DNA of 32,522 bases from an uncultured Oribacterium sp. (GTDB taxonomy: Bacteria; Bacillota; Clostridia; Lachnospirales; Lachnospiraceae): contig CAAGKO010000086.1 of the NCBI GenBank assembly GCA_900770445.1, positions 1-32,522 on the forward strand, read 5' to 3'. Position numbers and translations under genes: made by a program. Positions 1 to 6,821 of the stretch are shown piece by piece. The stretch's first letter is position 1, and the number at the start of each line of letters is the position of its first letter. The notes below the pieces were generated by a model. The model ran no database searches and had not been told where the DNA came from. It saw only the letters and a program-made list of their open reading frames with translations.

Positions 1-552
1 CTTGACGAGCTCGGCGTGAAGGATATGTACCTTCTGCACCACGAGGAGATCGAGTCCCTCGGCAAGAACCTGCCGGATGTGAAGCGCATCCGTTTCTTCA
101 TGACCTTCGGTCAGAGCTACCTCGATCATATGCGTTGTCTCGAGGATGTCGGCATGCTGTCGACCACCCCGATCCGCTTCCAGGGTCAGGAAATCGTGCC
201 GATTCAGTTCCTGAAGGCACTCCTCCCGGATCCGGCGAGCCTCGGCCCGCGCACGAAGGGCAAGACCAACATCGGCTGCATCTTCACCGGTGTGAAGGAC
301 GGTCAGGAGAAGCACTACTATATCTACAATGTCTGCGATCACCAGGAGTGCTACCGCGAGGTCGGCAGCCAGGCCATCAGCTACACCACCGGCGTACCGG
401 CGATGTGCGGCGCGCTCATGATGCTGACCGGCGAGTGGATCAAGCCGGGCGTATACACCGTCGAGGAGTTCAACCCGGATCCTTTCCTCGACGCCCTCGA
501 CAAGTACGGACTTCCGCGCCGCGAGAATCATAACCCGGCGCTTGTAGACTGA
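1..552 (+). CDS. carboxynorspermidine/carboxyspermidine synthase (saccharopine dehydrogenase family), 3' part
   Basis: The reading frame is open from base 1, so the 5' end lies outside the window; the visible 183 residues are the C-terminal part. The protein resembles the saccharopine dehydrogenase-like enzymes that reductively condense aspartate semialdehyde with a diamine to give carboxy(nor)spermidine, using NADPH. The stretches GPRTKGKTNIGC, YYIYNVCDHQECY and SYTTGVPAMCGALMMLTGEW are typical of the C-terminal half of this family. The stop TGA shares one base with the start of the next gene, the decarboxylase that uses this enzyme's product, so the two are very probably translationally coupled. 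The assignment rests on family resemblance plus this neighbour. Whether putrescine or diaminopropane is the substrate cannot be read from the sequence. Confidence 0.88.
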   Translation, partial: LDELGVKDMYLLHHEEIESLGKNLPDVKRIRFFMTFGQSYLDHMRCLEDVGMLSTTPIRFQGQEIVPIQFLKALLPDPASLGPRTKGKTNIGCIFTGVKDGQEKHYYIYNVCDHQECYREVGSQAISYTTGVPAMCGALMMLTGEWIKPGVYTVEEFNPDPFLDALDKYGLPRRENHNPALVD

Positions 553-1835
553 TGGAGCCGCGGGACATCACGCAGGCGGGTGCAGAAGTGTCGACAGAAC
601 CGCTTTCCACGCATCCTGCATCCGCGACGGCAGTGGACACCCGTGCGCCGTTCGCATCCATCGACGGCGTGACCCCGGCGGCCTTCCATGCGCTGCCGAC
701 CCCGTGCTATCTGCTCGACGAAGCACAGCTTCAGGCCAATGCTGAGATCCTTCATGCCCTCGCGGAGCGGACCGGTTGCCGGATTCTCCTCGCGCAGAAG
801 GCCTTCAGTAACTATGACCTCTATCCGATCCTCGCCCCGCATCTCGCGGGGACCGAGGCGAGCGGCCTCTACGAGGCGCGGCTCGGCGCAGAGGAGATGC
901 CGGGAAAAGAAGTGCATGTATTCTGTGCCGCGTACCGGGCGGATGAGATGGAAGAGCTTGTCCGATATGCAGACCACATCGTCTTCAACTCGCCGGCGCA
1001 GCTTCTCCGGTTCGGACCACAGGCGAAGGCGGCCGGCAAGAGCCTCGGTCTCCGCATCAATCCGGAGCACTCGACCCAGGACGGCCATGCCATCTACGAT
1101 CCATGCGCTCCGGGCAGCCGGCTGGGCACGACACGGGCACAGTGGGAGGCTGCCGTCGCGGCGCATCCGGAGATGCCACAGCTTCTCGACGGACTGCATT
1201 TCCATACACTCTGTGAGCAGGACGCCGATGCACTGTCGGAGACCCTGGACGCCGTCGCGGAGAAGTTCGGCGATCTCCTGCCGAAGCTGACGTGGCTCAA
1301 TTTCGGTGGTGGTCACCACATCACACGCCCGGGCTATGACATCGCGCTGCTCGAGCAGTGCATCCGTCGCGCCCAGGACCGCTGGGACGTGACCGTCTAC
1401 CTCGAGCCGGGTGAGGCCTGCGCGCTGAATGCCGGCTACCTGCTGACCCATGTGCTGGACGTCGTGAAAAACGGGGATACGACCATCGCGATCCTCGATG
1501 CCAGTGCAGCCTGTCATATGCCGGATGTCATCGAGATGCCGTACCGTCCCCCACTGCTTCAGGCCGGTGACGCGGGCGAGAAGGCCTGTACGGTCCGCCT
1601 CGCCGGACCGACCTGTCTCGCCGGCGATGTGATCGGCGACTACAGCTTCGACACGGAACCGAAGATCGGGGATCTCCTCGTCTTCGGTGACATGGCGATC
1701 TACACGACCTGCAAGAACAACACCTTCAACGGCATGCCGCTTCCGGCGATCTATACCCGGAAGCCGGACGGCCGCACCGAGGAAATCGTCCACTTCGGCT
1801 ACCGGGACTTCAAGTACCGGCTGGGCCGGATGTGA
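552..1835 (+). CDS. nspC: carboxynorspermidine/carboxyspermidine decarboxylase
   Basis: A PLP-dependent fold-III decarboxylase that releases CO2 from carboxy(nor)spermidine to give (nor)spermidine, the last step of the alternative polyamine pathway. The barrel starts near residue 49 (LPTPCYLLDE). The PLP lysine is expected at about K83 in LLAQKAFSNYD. EPGEA lies mid-protein, GPTCLAGDVIGDY follows, and FGDMAIYTTCKNNTFNG is near the C-terminus. The start ATG overlaps the upstream stop (TGATG). From this start the protein is 427 residues, about 48 longer than usual. The extra N-terminus is rich in Ala, Thr and Ser and looks unstructured. An in-frame GTG at 588 is an alternative start but has no better ribosome site. 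A hairpin follows the stop by 15 bases. Confidence 0.92.
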   Translation: MEPRDITQAGAEVSTEPLSTHPASATAVDTRAPFASIDGVTPAAFHALPTPCYLLDEAQLQANAEILHALAERTGCRILLAQKAFSNYDLYPILAPHLAGTEASGLYEARLGAEEMPGKEVHVFCAAYRADEMEELVRYADHIVFNSPAQLLRFGPQAKAAGKSLGLRINPEHSTQDGHAIYDPCAPGSRLGTTRAQWEAAVAAHPEMPQLLDGLHFHTLCEQDADALSETLDAVAEKFGDLLPKLTWLNFGGGHHITRPGYDIALLEQCIRRAQDRWDVTVYLEPGEACALNAGYLLTHVLDVVKNGDTTIAILDASAACHMPDVIEMPYRPPLLQAGDAGEKACTVRLAGPTCLAGDVIGDYSFDTEPKIGDLLVFGDMAIYTTCKNNTFNGMPLPAIYTRKPDGRTEEIVHFGYRDFKYRLGRM

Positions 1836-1850
1836 CGGAAGAAAAAGTTC

Positions 1851-1881
1851 AGCCGGTGAGCGGATTTTCTGCTCACCGGCT
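1851..1881 (+). terminator. terminator hairpin after nspC
   Basis: An 11-bp perfect stem (AGCCGGTGAGC / GCTCACCGGCT) with a 9-base loop GGATTTTCT starts 15 bases after the nspC stop. The T-tract is weak (GATGTATCTTG follows). The same 31 bases occur in exact reverse complement at 4991-5021, where they follow the minus-strand nucleotidase gene. Confidence 0.7.
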
Positions 1882-1889
1882 GATGTATC

Positions 1890-1918
1890 TTGTAAAGCGG
1901 TTCACCTGGCGCTAAAAT
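1890..1918 (+). promoter_or_regulatory. sigma-A-type promoter of the cupin gene
   Basis: TTGTAA at 1890-1895 and TAAAAT at 1913-1918 are separated by 17 bases. The pair lies just after the nspC terminator hairpin and about 55 bases upstream of the cupin start. No known operator is recognised beside it. Confidence 0.55.
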
Positions 1919-1973
1919 AGAGGTATCACAGGCGGTCGTCTGCGACCGCGACACAGAAAAGGGAGAACCACAG

Positions 1974-2327
1974 ATGTTACATCATGAGCACAAGAATGAA
2001 CGTTGGGTATTTTATAAGGATATCGTCACAGAGTCCGGTGGGGAAGGCGTCACGAAGCGCGTCCTTGCGTATTCCGATGACGTGATGGTCGTCGAGAATA
2101 CCTTCGATGAGGGCGCCATCGGCAAGCTCCATCATCACCCGCACACCCAGATCACCTATATCAAGTCCGGTAAGTTCGAGTTCACGATCGACGGGGAAAA
2201 ACACATCGTCACCGAGGGTGACACTCTTCTGAAGACCGACGGTGTCGAGCACGGCTGTGTCTGCCTCGAGGCCGGACAGCTCATCGACATCTTCACACCA
2301 TACCGCGAGGATTTCGTGAAGGACTGA
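1974..2327 (+). CDS. small cupin-domain protein
   Basis: A 117-residue single-domain cupin. The metal-binding motif 1 is visible as HHHPHTQITYIKSGKFEFTIDG at about residues 52-73, and the second motif as DTLLKTDGVEHG at about 83-94. Three clustered histidines, a glutamate-like position in motif 1 (here replaced by Q/T) and a histidine in motif 2 suggest that a metal is bound. Such small cupins are often called pectin-degradation or isomerase-like proteins, but nothing here fixes the substrate. GGGAGAA lies about 10 bases before the ATG. The gene has its own promoter and a strong terminator, so it is probably a single-gene unit. Confidence 0.85.
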   Translation: MLHHEHKNERWVFYKDIVTESGGEGVTKRVLAYSDDVMVVENTFDEGAIGKLHHHPHTQITYIKSGKFEFTIDGEKHIVTEGDTLLKTDGVEHGCVCLEAGQLIDIFTPYREDFVKD

Positions 2328-2367
2328 GTACGCCACGCACTGCCGGGCGACTGCATTGAACGACCAT

Positions 2368-2408
2368 ATCACGGGGATGCTCGAAACGTCGAGGCCCCGT
2401 GATTTTTT
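2368..2408 (+). terminator. Rho-independent terminator after the cupin gene
   Basis: A long hairpin (outer ATCACGGGG / CCCCGTGAT, inner CTCGA / TCGAG around AACG) runs straight into a run of six T. It starts about 40 bases past the cupin stop and ends just before the ribosome site of the hydrolase gene. Confidence 0.88.
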
Positions 2409-2426
2409 CGATGGATGGAGGCAAGT

Positions 2427-3518
2427 ATGATTTACACAGGTATATACGATGCAAAACTGATCTATGAGGAAGCCCAGGAGGCTACGCTTTCCGCCGGTCG
2501 GCTCCCGCTGAACGTCGCCGCGCAGGCGCAGGCCATCCAGGGTGGTTTTTCAGATGCCCTCACCGCAGCGCGCGCCCATAGCTCTTCCGAGGTCAATGCT
2601 GAGAATTTCGCTGATCCGCTCAGTGGGTGCGCAAATCGAGCGATGCAGGCAGGCGTATCGGTTCCGGGCTATCCGCATCCGGTACATGTCGGAAAGCAGC
2701 GTGGCACGGTGATCGTGATTCCCGGTGGCGGCTACAGCTTTATCAGCCACCGGGAGTGGGAACCGATCGCCCATGCCTTTAACGCCTACGGCTTCCGTGC
2801 ACTTGTCTTCAACTATGACTGTGCGAGCGAAATCCTCGGCTTACGCCCGCTGAAGCAGGTCGCCTGGGCCATCGGAAAGACGCGGGAGCTCTTCCCGGAG
2901 GAGCCGGTTTATCTCTGCGGCTTCAGTGCCGGCGCACATGTTGCCGCCTCCATCGGCATTCACTTCGATGATACGGACTGGAACGGCGATCCGATCTTCA
3001 CCGAGGTACTGGATGCGCTGCATCAGAGCGCGGCTGATCCTGCACAGCTTTTCCGCCCGGATGGACTGATGCTCTGCTATCCGGTCATCAGTTCTGGCGC
3101 GTTCTGTCATCCCGGAAGCTTCGAGCGTCTGCTCGGAAAACGAGAGGACTTCATCGCGAAGTACGGTGAGGATACGGATTACGAACGCGCACGCCGCTGG
3201 TTCTCGCTCGAGACCCAGGTGCACGCATCGATGCCACGGACCTTCGTATGGCAGACCGTCGAGGACGATGTCGTGCCGGTACAAAACTCGCTGCTCCTCG
3301 TGAACGCACTCGTCGAGCACGGCATCCCGGTGGAGTATCATCTCTATCCGAAGGGCGTGCATGGCCTCAGCCTCTCGACCGAGGAGGTCGCCGAGCCGGA
3401 AAAGAAACGCGAGGTTGACCTTCACATCGCCGACTGGTTCGAACGCGCCATCGACTGGTTGCTGTACAGTGAAGATAGTATAAGCTCAACAAACCTGGAG
3501 TGTGGAAAAAATGAGTGA
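2427..3518 (+). CDS. alpha/beta hydrolase, esterase-like
   Basis: A 363-residue serine hydrolase of the alpha/beta fold. The oxyanion-hole HGGG-like turn appears as VIPGGGYSFIS. The nucleophile elbow is GFSAG, the acidic residue probably lies in VEDDVVPVQNS, and the catalytic histidine in KGVHGLSL. This order is that of the BD-FAE/acetyl-xylan-esterase-like hydrolases. An ester or acetyl substrate is an inference; the true substrate is unknown. GGAGG at 2417-2421 sits five bases from ATG 2427, so that start is preferred over the upstream ATG at 2415, which lies inside the ribosome site region. There is no signal peptide, so the enzyme is cytoplasmic. The N-terminal 90 residues before the fold are poorly conserved in appearance. 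The 3' end overlaps the GNAT gene by 8 bases. Confidence 0.85.
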   Translation: MIYTGIYDAKLIYEEAQEATLSAGRLPLNVAAQAQAIQGGFSDALTAARAHSSSEVNAENFADPLSGCANRAMQAGVSVPGYPHPVHVGKQRGTVIVIPGGGYSFISHREWEPIAHAFNAYGFRALVFNYDCASEILGLRPLKQVAWAIGKTRELFPEEPVYLCGFSAGAHVAASIGIHFDDTDWNGDPIFTEVLDALHQSAADPAQLFRPDGLMLCYPVISSGAFCHPGSFERLLGKREDFIAKYGEDTDYERARRWFSLETQVHASMPRTFVWQTVEDDVVPVQNSLLLVNALVEHGIPVEYHLYPKGVHGLSLSTEEVAEPEKKREVDLHIADWFERAIDWLLYSEDSISSTNLECGKNE

Positions 3519-4011
3519 AGAGTTCAACATCCGACATGCGCGTATAGTGGATATCGATGCGATCACCGCAGTGGAAGCTGCGTGCTTCCCGGCAGCGGAG
3601 GCCGCGACGCGGGAGGAGTTTGAAGGACGCATCCAGTATTATGGTGATCATTTCTGGCTGCTGTACGAGGGGGATCAACTGATTTCCTTCGTGGATGGTT
3701 TTGTGACGGATGAAGCAGATCTCACGGATGAGATGTATGAGCGTGCGGAGATGCACGACGAACATGGTGCATGGCAGATGATTTTCGGCGTAAATACTCT
3801 GCCGGCGTACCGGAATCGGGGGTACGCCGGACGACTGCTCCGCTGCGCCATCGAGGACGCCCGGCAGCAGGGGCGAAAGGGCCTTGTCCTGACCTGTAAG
3901 GACCGCCTGGTGCACTACTACGCGTGCTTCTGCTTCGTGGATGAGGGCATCAGCGACTCTACACATGGAAACGTCGAGTGGCACCAGATGCGACTGACCT
4001 TCGGCGATTAA
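3511..4011 (+). CDS. GNAT-family N-acetyltransferase
   Basis: A 166-residue single GNAT domain that would transfer an acetyl group from acetyl-CoA. The acetyl-CoA pyrophosphate loop is seen as YRNRGYAGRLL in motif A, preceded by the beta-4 strand WQMIFGVNTLP, and followed by the C-terminal strand/helix KGLVLTCKDRLVHYYACFCFVDEG. The substrate is unknown. ATG 3511 is chosen; a GTG at 3502 in frame is possible but has no better ribosome site. The start lies inside the last codons of the hydrolase gene (8-base overlap), so the two are probably co-translated. A hydrolase/acetyltransferase pair could act on the same metabolite, which is inference only. Confidence 0.85.
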   Translation: MSEEFNIRHARIVDIDAITAVEAACFPAAEAATREEFEGRIQYYGDHFWLLYEGDQLISFVDGFVTDEADLTDEMYERAEMHDEHGAWQMIFGVNTLPAYRNRGYAGRLLRCAIEDARQQGRKGLVLTCKDRLVHYYACFCFVDEGISDSTHGNVEWHQMRLTFGD

Positions 4012-4048
4012 TTTCCTCTGATGGACCGATGGTAAGCAAGAGGCGCTG

Positions 4049-4057
4049 TGGTATAAT
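4049..4057 (+). promoter_or_regulatory. extended -10 promoter of the membrane-protein gene
   Basis: TGGTATAAT matches an extended -10 (TGn plus a perfect TATAAT). No convincing -35 stands 17 bases upstream. It lies 130 bases before the gene at 4187. Two very short ORFs (4118-4141 and 4138-4170) lie in the leader. Confidence 0.5.
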
Positions 4058-4186
4058 AAATATATCTGTACTACTTCAAATGAAATTTCAAACCGGATTG
4101 AAAGGAACGTCCTTATCATGAAGAAAATGGCTTTATCATGATGAGTTTTGATTCTTATTGCAGACGATAAAGAGGGGGAAACAGCG

Positions 4187-4852
4187 ATGGCAGATGAGCT
4201 GAAGAATACGACGACAAGTGCCGGTACCGCGTCTGCGGGAACACAGAAGCGGGCACCGCGAAACGATGTGAATGGCGTGCCGAGAACAGAGCGCTTGCGC
4301 CGCCCGGCCGATCCGAATGAGCTGCTGACCCATAATCAGCCACCGCGTCGTGCCACTCCGAACCGTCCGACCGATCCGGAGCGTATGGGGGTGCCGCTGC
4401 AGGCGGTGAAAAAGGAGGATGCATCGAGCTACACCGGTGGGCTCGCAGCAGAGGAAGCCGCTGCGAAGCAGGCGAAGTCCCGCCGCAACAGCGACAGCTT
4501 CATGCCGGGCGCAGGCTATGAGGGACCGACCAATGCAGAGCTGATGATCGAAATCCGGCGGAACCGCTACATTATGATTACAGTGCTTGTGCTGGTGCTT
4601 ATCATGCTCATCACCTTCTTCGGCTTCGGCATCTACATCTATCGCACCTTCCAGACCTATGAGACGCAGCTGCAGGACGCCTTCGAAACCATGGAAAAGA
4701 TCGACGATATGGTCGGTAAGCTTCAGCGCACCTACCAGACCTACAGCGGGCAGATCGATGACTTCTTCGATGTCGTCAGCGAACTGAAGGGCTATGTCGA
4801 GACCTTCAAGAGCCTCCTCGGCTCACTTCCGAAGATCCAGCTCCCGTTCTAA
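4187..4852 (+). CDS. single-pass membrane protein with disordered N-terminus
   Basis: The family is not recognised. The protein has 221 residues. Residues 1-115 are rich in Ala, Pro, Arg, Asn and Thr and look disordered. One hydrophobic segment (IMITVLVLVLIMLITFFGFGIYIY, about 127-150) follows the positively charged IRRNRY, which argues for an N-in, C-out orientation. The outer 70 residues are predicted amphipathic helix or coiled coil (TYETQLQDAFETMEKIDDMVGKLQRTYQTY). ATG 4187 is preferred because GAGGGGG stands about 8 bases upstream; an upstream in-frame start at 4148 has no such site. It could be a cell-envelope or division-associated scaffold, but nothing proves this. Confidence 0.72.
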   Translation: MADELKNTTTSAGTASAGTQKRAPRNDVNGVPRTERLRRPADPNELLTHNQPPRRATPNRPTDPERMGVPLQAVKKEDASSYTGGLAAEEAAAKQAKSRRNSDSFMPGAGYEGPTNAELMIEIRRNRYIMITVLVLVLIMLITFFGFGIYIYRTFQTYETQLQDAFETMEKIDDMVGKLQRTYQTYSGQIDDFFDVVSELKGYVETFKSLLGSLPKIQLPF

Positions 4853-4980
4853 GAGAAAATCGGTCATATGTCAGCAACGGTAATGCTAAATATCAGAAGC
4901 ATGGAGTGGGATCGAGATATGAATAGATAGGATGTATACTGAGGTGGGCAGTCAAGCAAGAGATGTCCGCTAAAGGCTCC

Positions 4981-5021
4981 ATTAAAAATCAGCCGGTGAG
5001 CAGAAAATCCGCTCACCGGCT
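4981..5021 (-). terminator. Rho-independent terminator of the minus-strand nucleotidase gene
   Basis: Read on the minus strand, an 11-bp stem (AGCCGGTGAGC / GCTCACCGGCT) is followed by GATTTTTAAT. It starts about 40 bases past the nucleotidase stop. On the plus strand it is less T-rich but may also stop read-through from the membrane-protein gene at 4187. Its 31-bp core is the exact reverse complement of 1851-1881. Confidence 0.8.
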
Positions 5022-5062
5022 GTTACTGTTAAGGCCGGAAGGATGGCAGCGGGATGCGAGCA

Positions 5063-6529
5063 TCACGCCTCCACGACGAGACGTCCCTCCACTTCGCGTG
5101 CGAGGTGCTGGTGCACGGTGATGTACTCCTCGACGACATCGCGGGCCGAGGTGGAGAGTACACTGGTCTTGCCGTTTTCCTCTGCTTCCTCGAGGGTGAT
5201 GTCGAGGAACGGCTTCAGGTTCGTGTAGTGGTACTTCTGCATCGCGACGGTGTAGAGGCGGTCGGCGTGCAGCGGCTCACCGTCGAGCGTCAGCTCACGG
5301 AAGGCCTGGGCGCTGCGGGACCAGACGATGCGCATGCCATGCGAGAACTGGTAGAACTCCGTGTGCTCGCCGACGAAGGCATCCTCCCGGAGGATATGCC
5401 GGATCATGCGCTCGAGCTGCGTACCGGTGACCTTCAGCATGAAGACTGCGTCGTCATACGGCAGACACTCGACGAGGTCGCCGTAGTGTACCACCGGACC
5501 GAGGACCTCGCTTCGGATCGCACCGGAGCCCATCAGCATGAGGTCGATCGCGAAGCTGTCACGCAGGATATCCGCGATGAGGTTACCGAGCGAGGTTTCC
5601 TGATTGCGCTTCGGATGGGTCAGCTCATGCGCGAAGCGGGTGACGATGCGGTCGTACTTCTGCGAGGTGACATCGCGGTAGTGCCGGATGAAGTTCTCCA
5701 CCTCACGGTCGCGCGGGCAGTGGCTGTCGTCGATCGGGATGATCTGCCAGGTGAAGCTGTCGATGGCGTTCCGGTCGGTATCCACCATGATATCGAAGCG
5801 GCCGATCTGGTTCGTGCCTGTACCGGCCTGTACGACGTAGATGTCATTGACCTTCGCCGGCGCCTCCGGAAGTGTATGGCTGTGGCCGCCGATGATGATG
5901 TCCACGCCCCAGTCCGGATCGAGCATCTCAGCGAGCTTCTTATCCTCTTCGAAGCCGATATGCGTGAGGAGCACGGTGAAGTCGATATCGATGGCATTGT
6001 ACGCGTTACAGATGTTGCCGACCTCATGCGCGGCTTCCGCGATATCGACGAAGGAACCGATCAGCTCGTCACTCTTCGTGGCGGCGAGGACCTCCTCGGT
6101 GATGATGCCGATGAAGAGGATTTTCATGCCGTCGAGCTTCGCAATCCAGTACGGGCGGAACATGCGGCGACCGTTCGATTTGATGTGGAGATTTGCGTTG
6201 ATGATCGGGAAGTCGGCGCACTTTTCGAGGAAAAGGAGATGTGCGAGCCCGTAATCGACCTCATGGTTTCCGATGGTTGCGACATCCGGCCCGACCAGGT
6301 TCATGATGCCGATCGTGGAGGTGCCCTTATACTCCGAATCGATGACACTGCCACGGAACATATCGCCCGCGACGGCATAGATCACATTCCGCTCCTCCCG
6401 GCGAACCTTATTGACATAGCCGGAGAGCAGTGACACACCACCCACCAGCTTCTCGTCGATCTCCTCCTCGAGGAAATCACCATGCATATCGTTCGAATGC
6501 AGAATCGTCAGCTTTTTCAGGTTCTTCAT
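5063..6529 (-). CDS. 5'-nucleotidase/UshA-like metallophosphoesterase
   Basis: A 488-residue two-domain enzyme of the 5'-nucleotidase family. The N-terminal calcineurin-like domain has the dinuclear-metal motifs HSNDMHG (D14, H16), AGDMFRG (D56), GNHEVDYG (N88, H89), THIG (H190) and GGHSHT (H216, H218). The C-terminal nucleotidase domain is marked by ETSLGNLIADILR and GSGAIRSEV. Members hydrolyse nucleoside 5'-phosphates, 2',3'-cyclic nucleotides or UDP-sugars; which one applies here is open. Most relatives are exported, but this protein starts MKNLKKLTILHSND with no signal peptide, so it is predicted to be cytoplasmic. ATG 6529 has AAGGAGG seven bases upstream; the longer upstream frame is ignored for that reason. 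Confidence 0.9.
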   Translation of the reverse strand: MKNLKKLTILHSNDMHGDFLEEEIDEKLVGGVSLLSGYVNKVRREERNVIYAVAGDMFRGSVIDSEYKGTSTIGIMNLVGPDVATIGNHEVDYGLAHLLFLEKCADFPIINANLHIKSNGRRMFRPYWIAKLDGMKILFIGIITEEVLAATKSDELIGSFVDIAEAAHEVGNICNAYNAIDIDFTVLLTHIGFEEDKKLAEMLDPDWGVDIIIGGHSHTLPEAPAKVNDIYVVQAGTGTNQIGRFDIMVDTDRNAIDSFTWQIIPIDDSHCPRDREVENFIRHYRDVTSQKYDRIVTRFAHELTHPKRNQETSLGNLIADILRDSFAIDLMLMGSGAIRSEVLGPVVHYGDLVECLPYDDAVFMLKVTGTQLERMIRHILREDAFVGEHTEFYQFSHGMRIVWSRSAQAFRELTLDGEPLHADRLYTVAMQKYHYTNLKPFLDITLEEAEENGKTSVLSTSARDVVEEYITVHQHLAREVEGRLVVEA

Positions 6530-6573
6530 AAAACGCCTCCTTTCTTCAGCGGTAATGACAGATATATATCCAT

Positions 6574-6579
6574 AGTATA
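6574..6579 (-). promoter_or_regulatory. possible -10 for the nucleotidase gene
   Basis: The minus strand reads TATACT about 45 bases before the ATG inside an AT-rich stretch. No good -35 is found at 16-18 bases. The spacer 6530-6821 between the divergent nucleotidase and sbcD genes is AT-rich and otherwise holds no recognisable feature. Confidence 0.3.
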
Positions 6580-6743
6580 ACTTATAATCAATATTAAATG
6601 TTTTTATTTTAATGAAATGAGTGGGCGGAAAATATAAAATGCAGGCGATTCTGTTCTGAGAATGAATGTTATTGAAAAATAAGGGCACAATATCCCTGAA
6701 TTGTCAAAGTGGAAAATCATTCCTTGATATAGGAAAAATCATT

Positions 6744-6749
6744 TATAAT
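6744..6749 (+). promoter_or_regulatory. possible -10 of the sbcDC operon
   Basis: A perfect TATAAT lies 72 bases before the sbcD start. TTGATA at 6724-6729 is present, but only 14 bases separate the two, which is too short for a normal sigma-A promoter. Confidence 0.35.
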
Positions 6750-6821
6750 AAAATACGTGTGAAAGCTTACCAGCTTAATGTCGGTGTGGCTGAAATAGGA
6801 TAGTGTTCGAAAGGATTTACC

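Noticed and set aside
528..1793. Long minus-strand frame opposite nspC
   Set aside because: It lies entirely on the other strand of a well-recognised decarboxylase, has no ribosome site and no recognisable motif.
2415..2426. ATG at 2415 as the start of the hydrolase
   Set aside because: This ATG overlaps the GGAGG that serves ATG 2427 and has no ribosome site of its own.
5054..6433. Long plus-strand open frame opposite the nucleotidase gene
   Set aside because: It is antisense to a gene with full family motifs; its His/Asp/Val/Arg-rich composition is that of a GC-driven shadow frame and shows no domain.
6724..6749. TTGATA/TATAAT pair as a full sbcD promoter
   Set aside because: The spacer is only 14 bases, too short for a standard promoter; only the -10 is kept, at low confidence.
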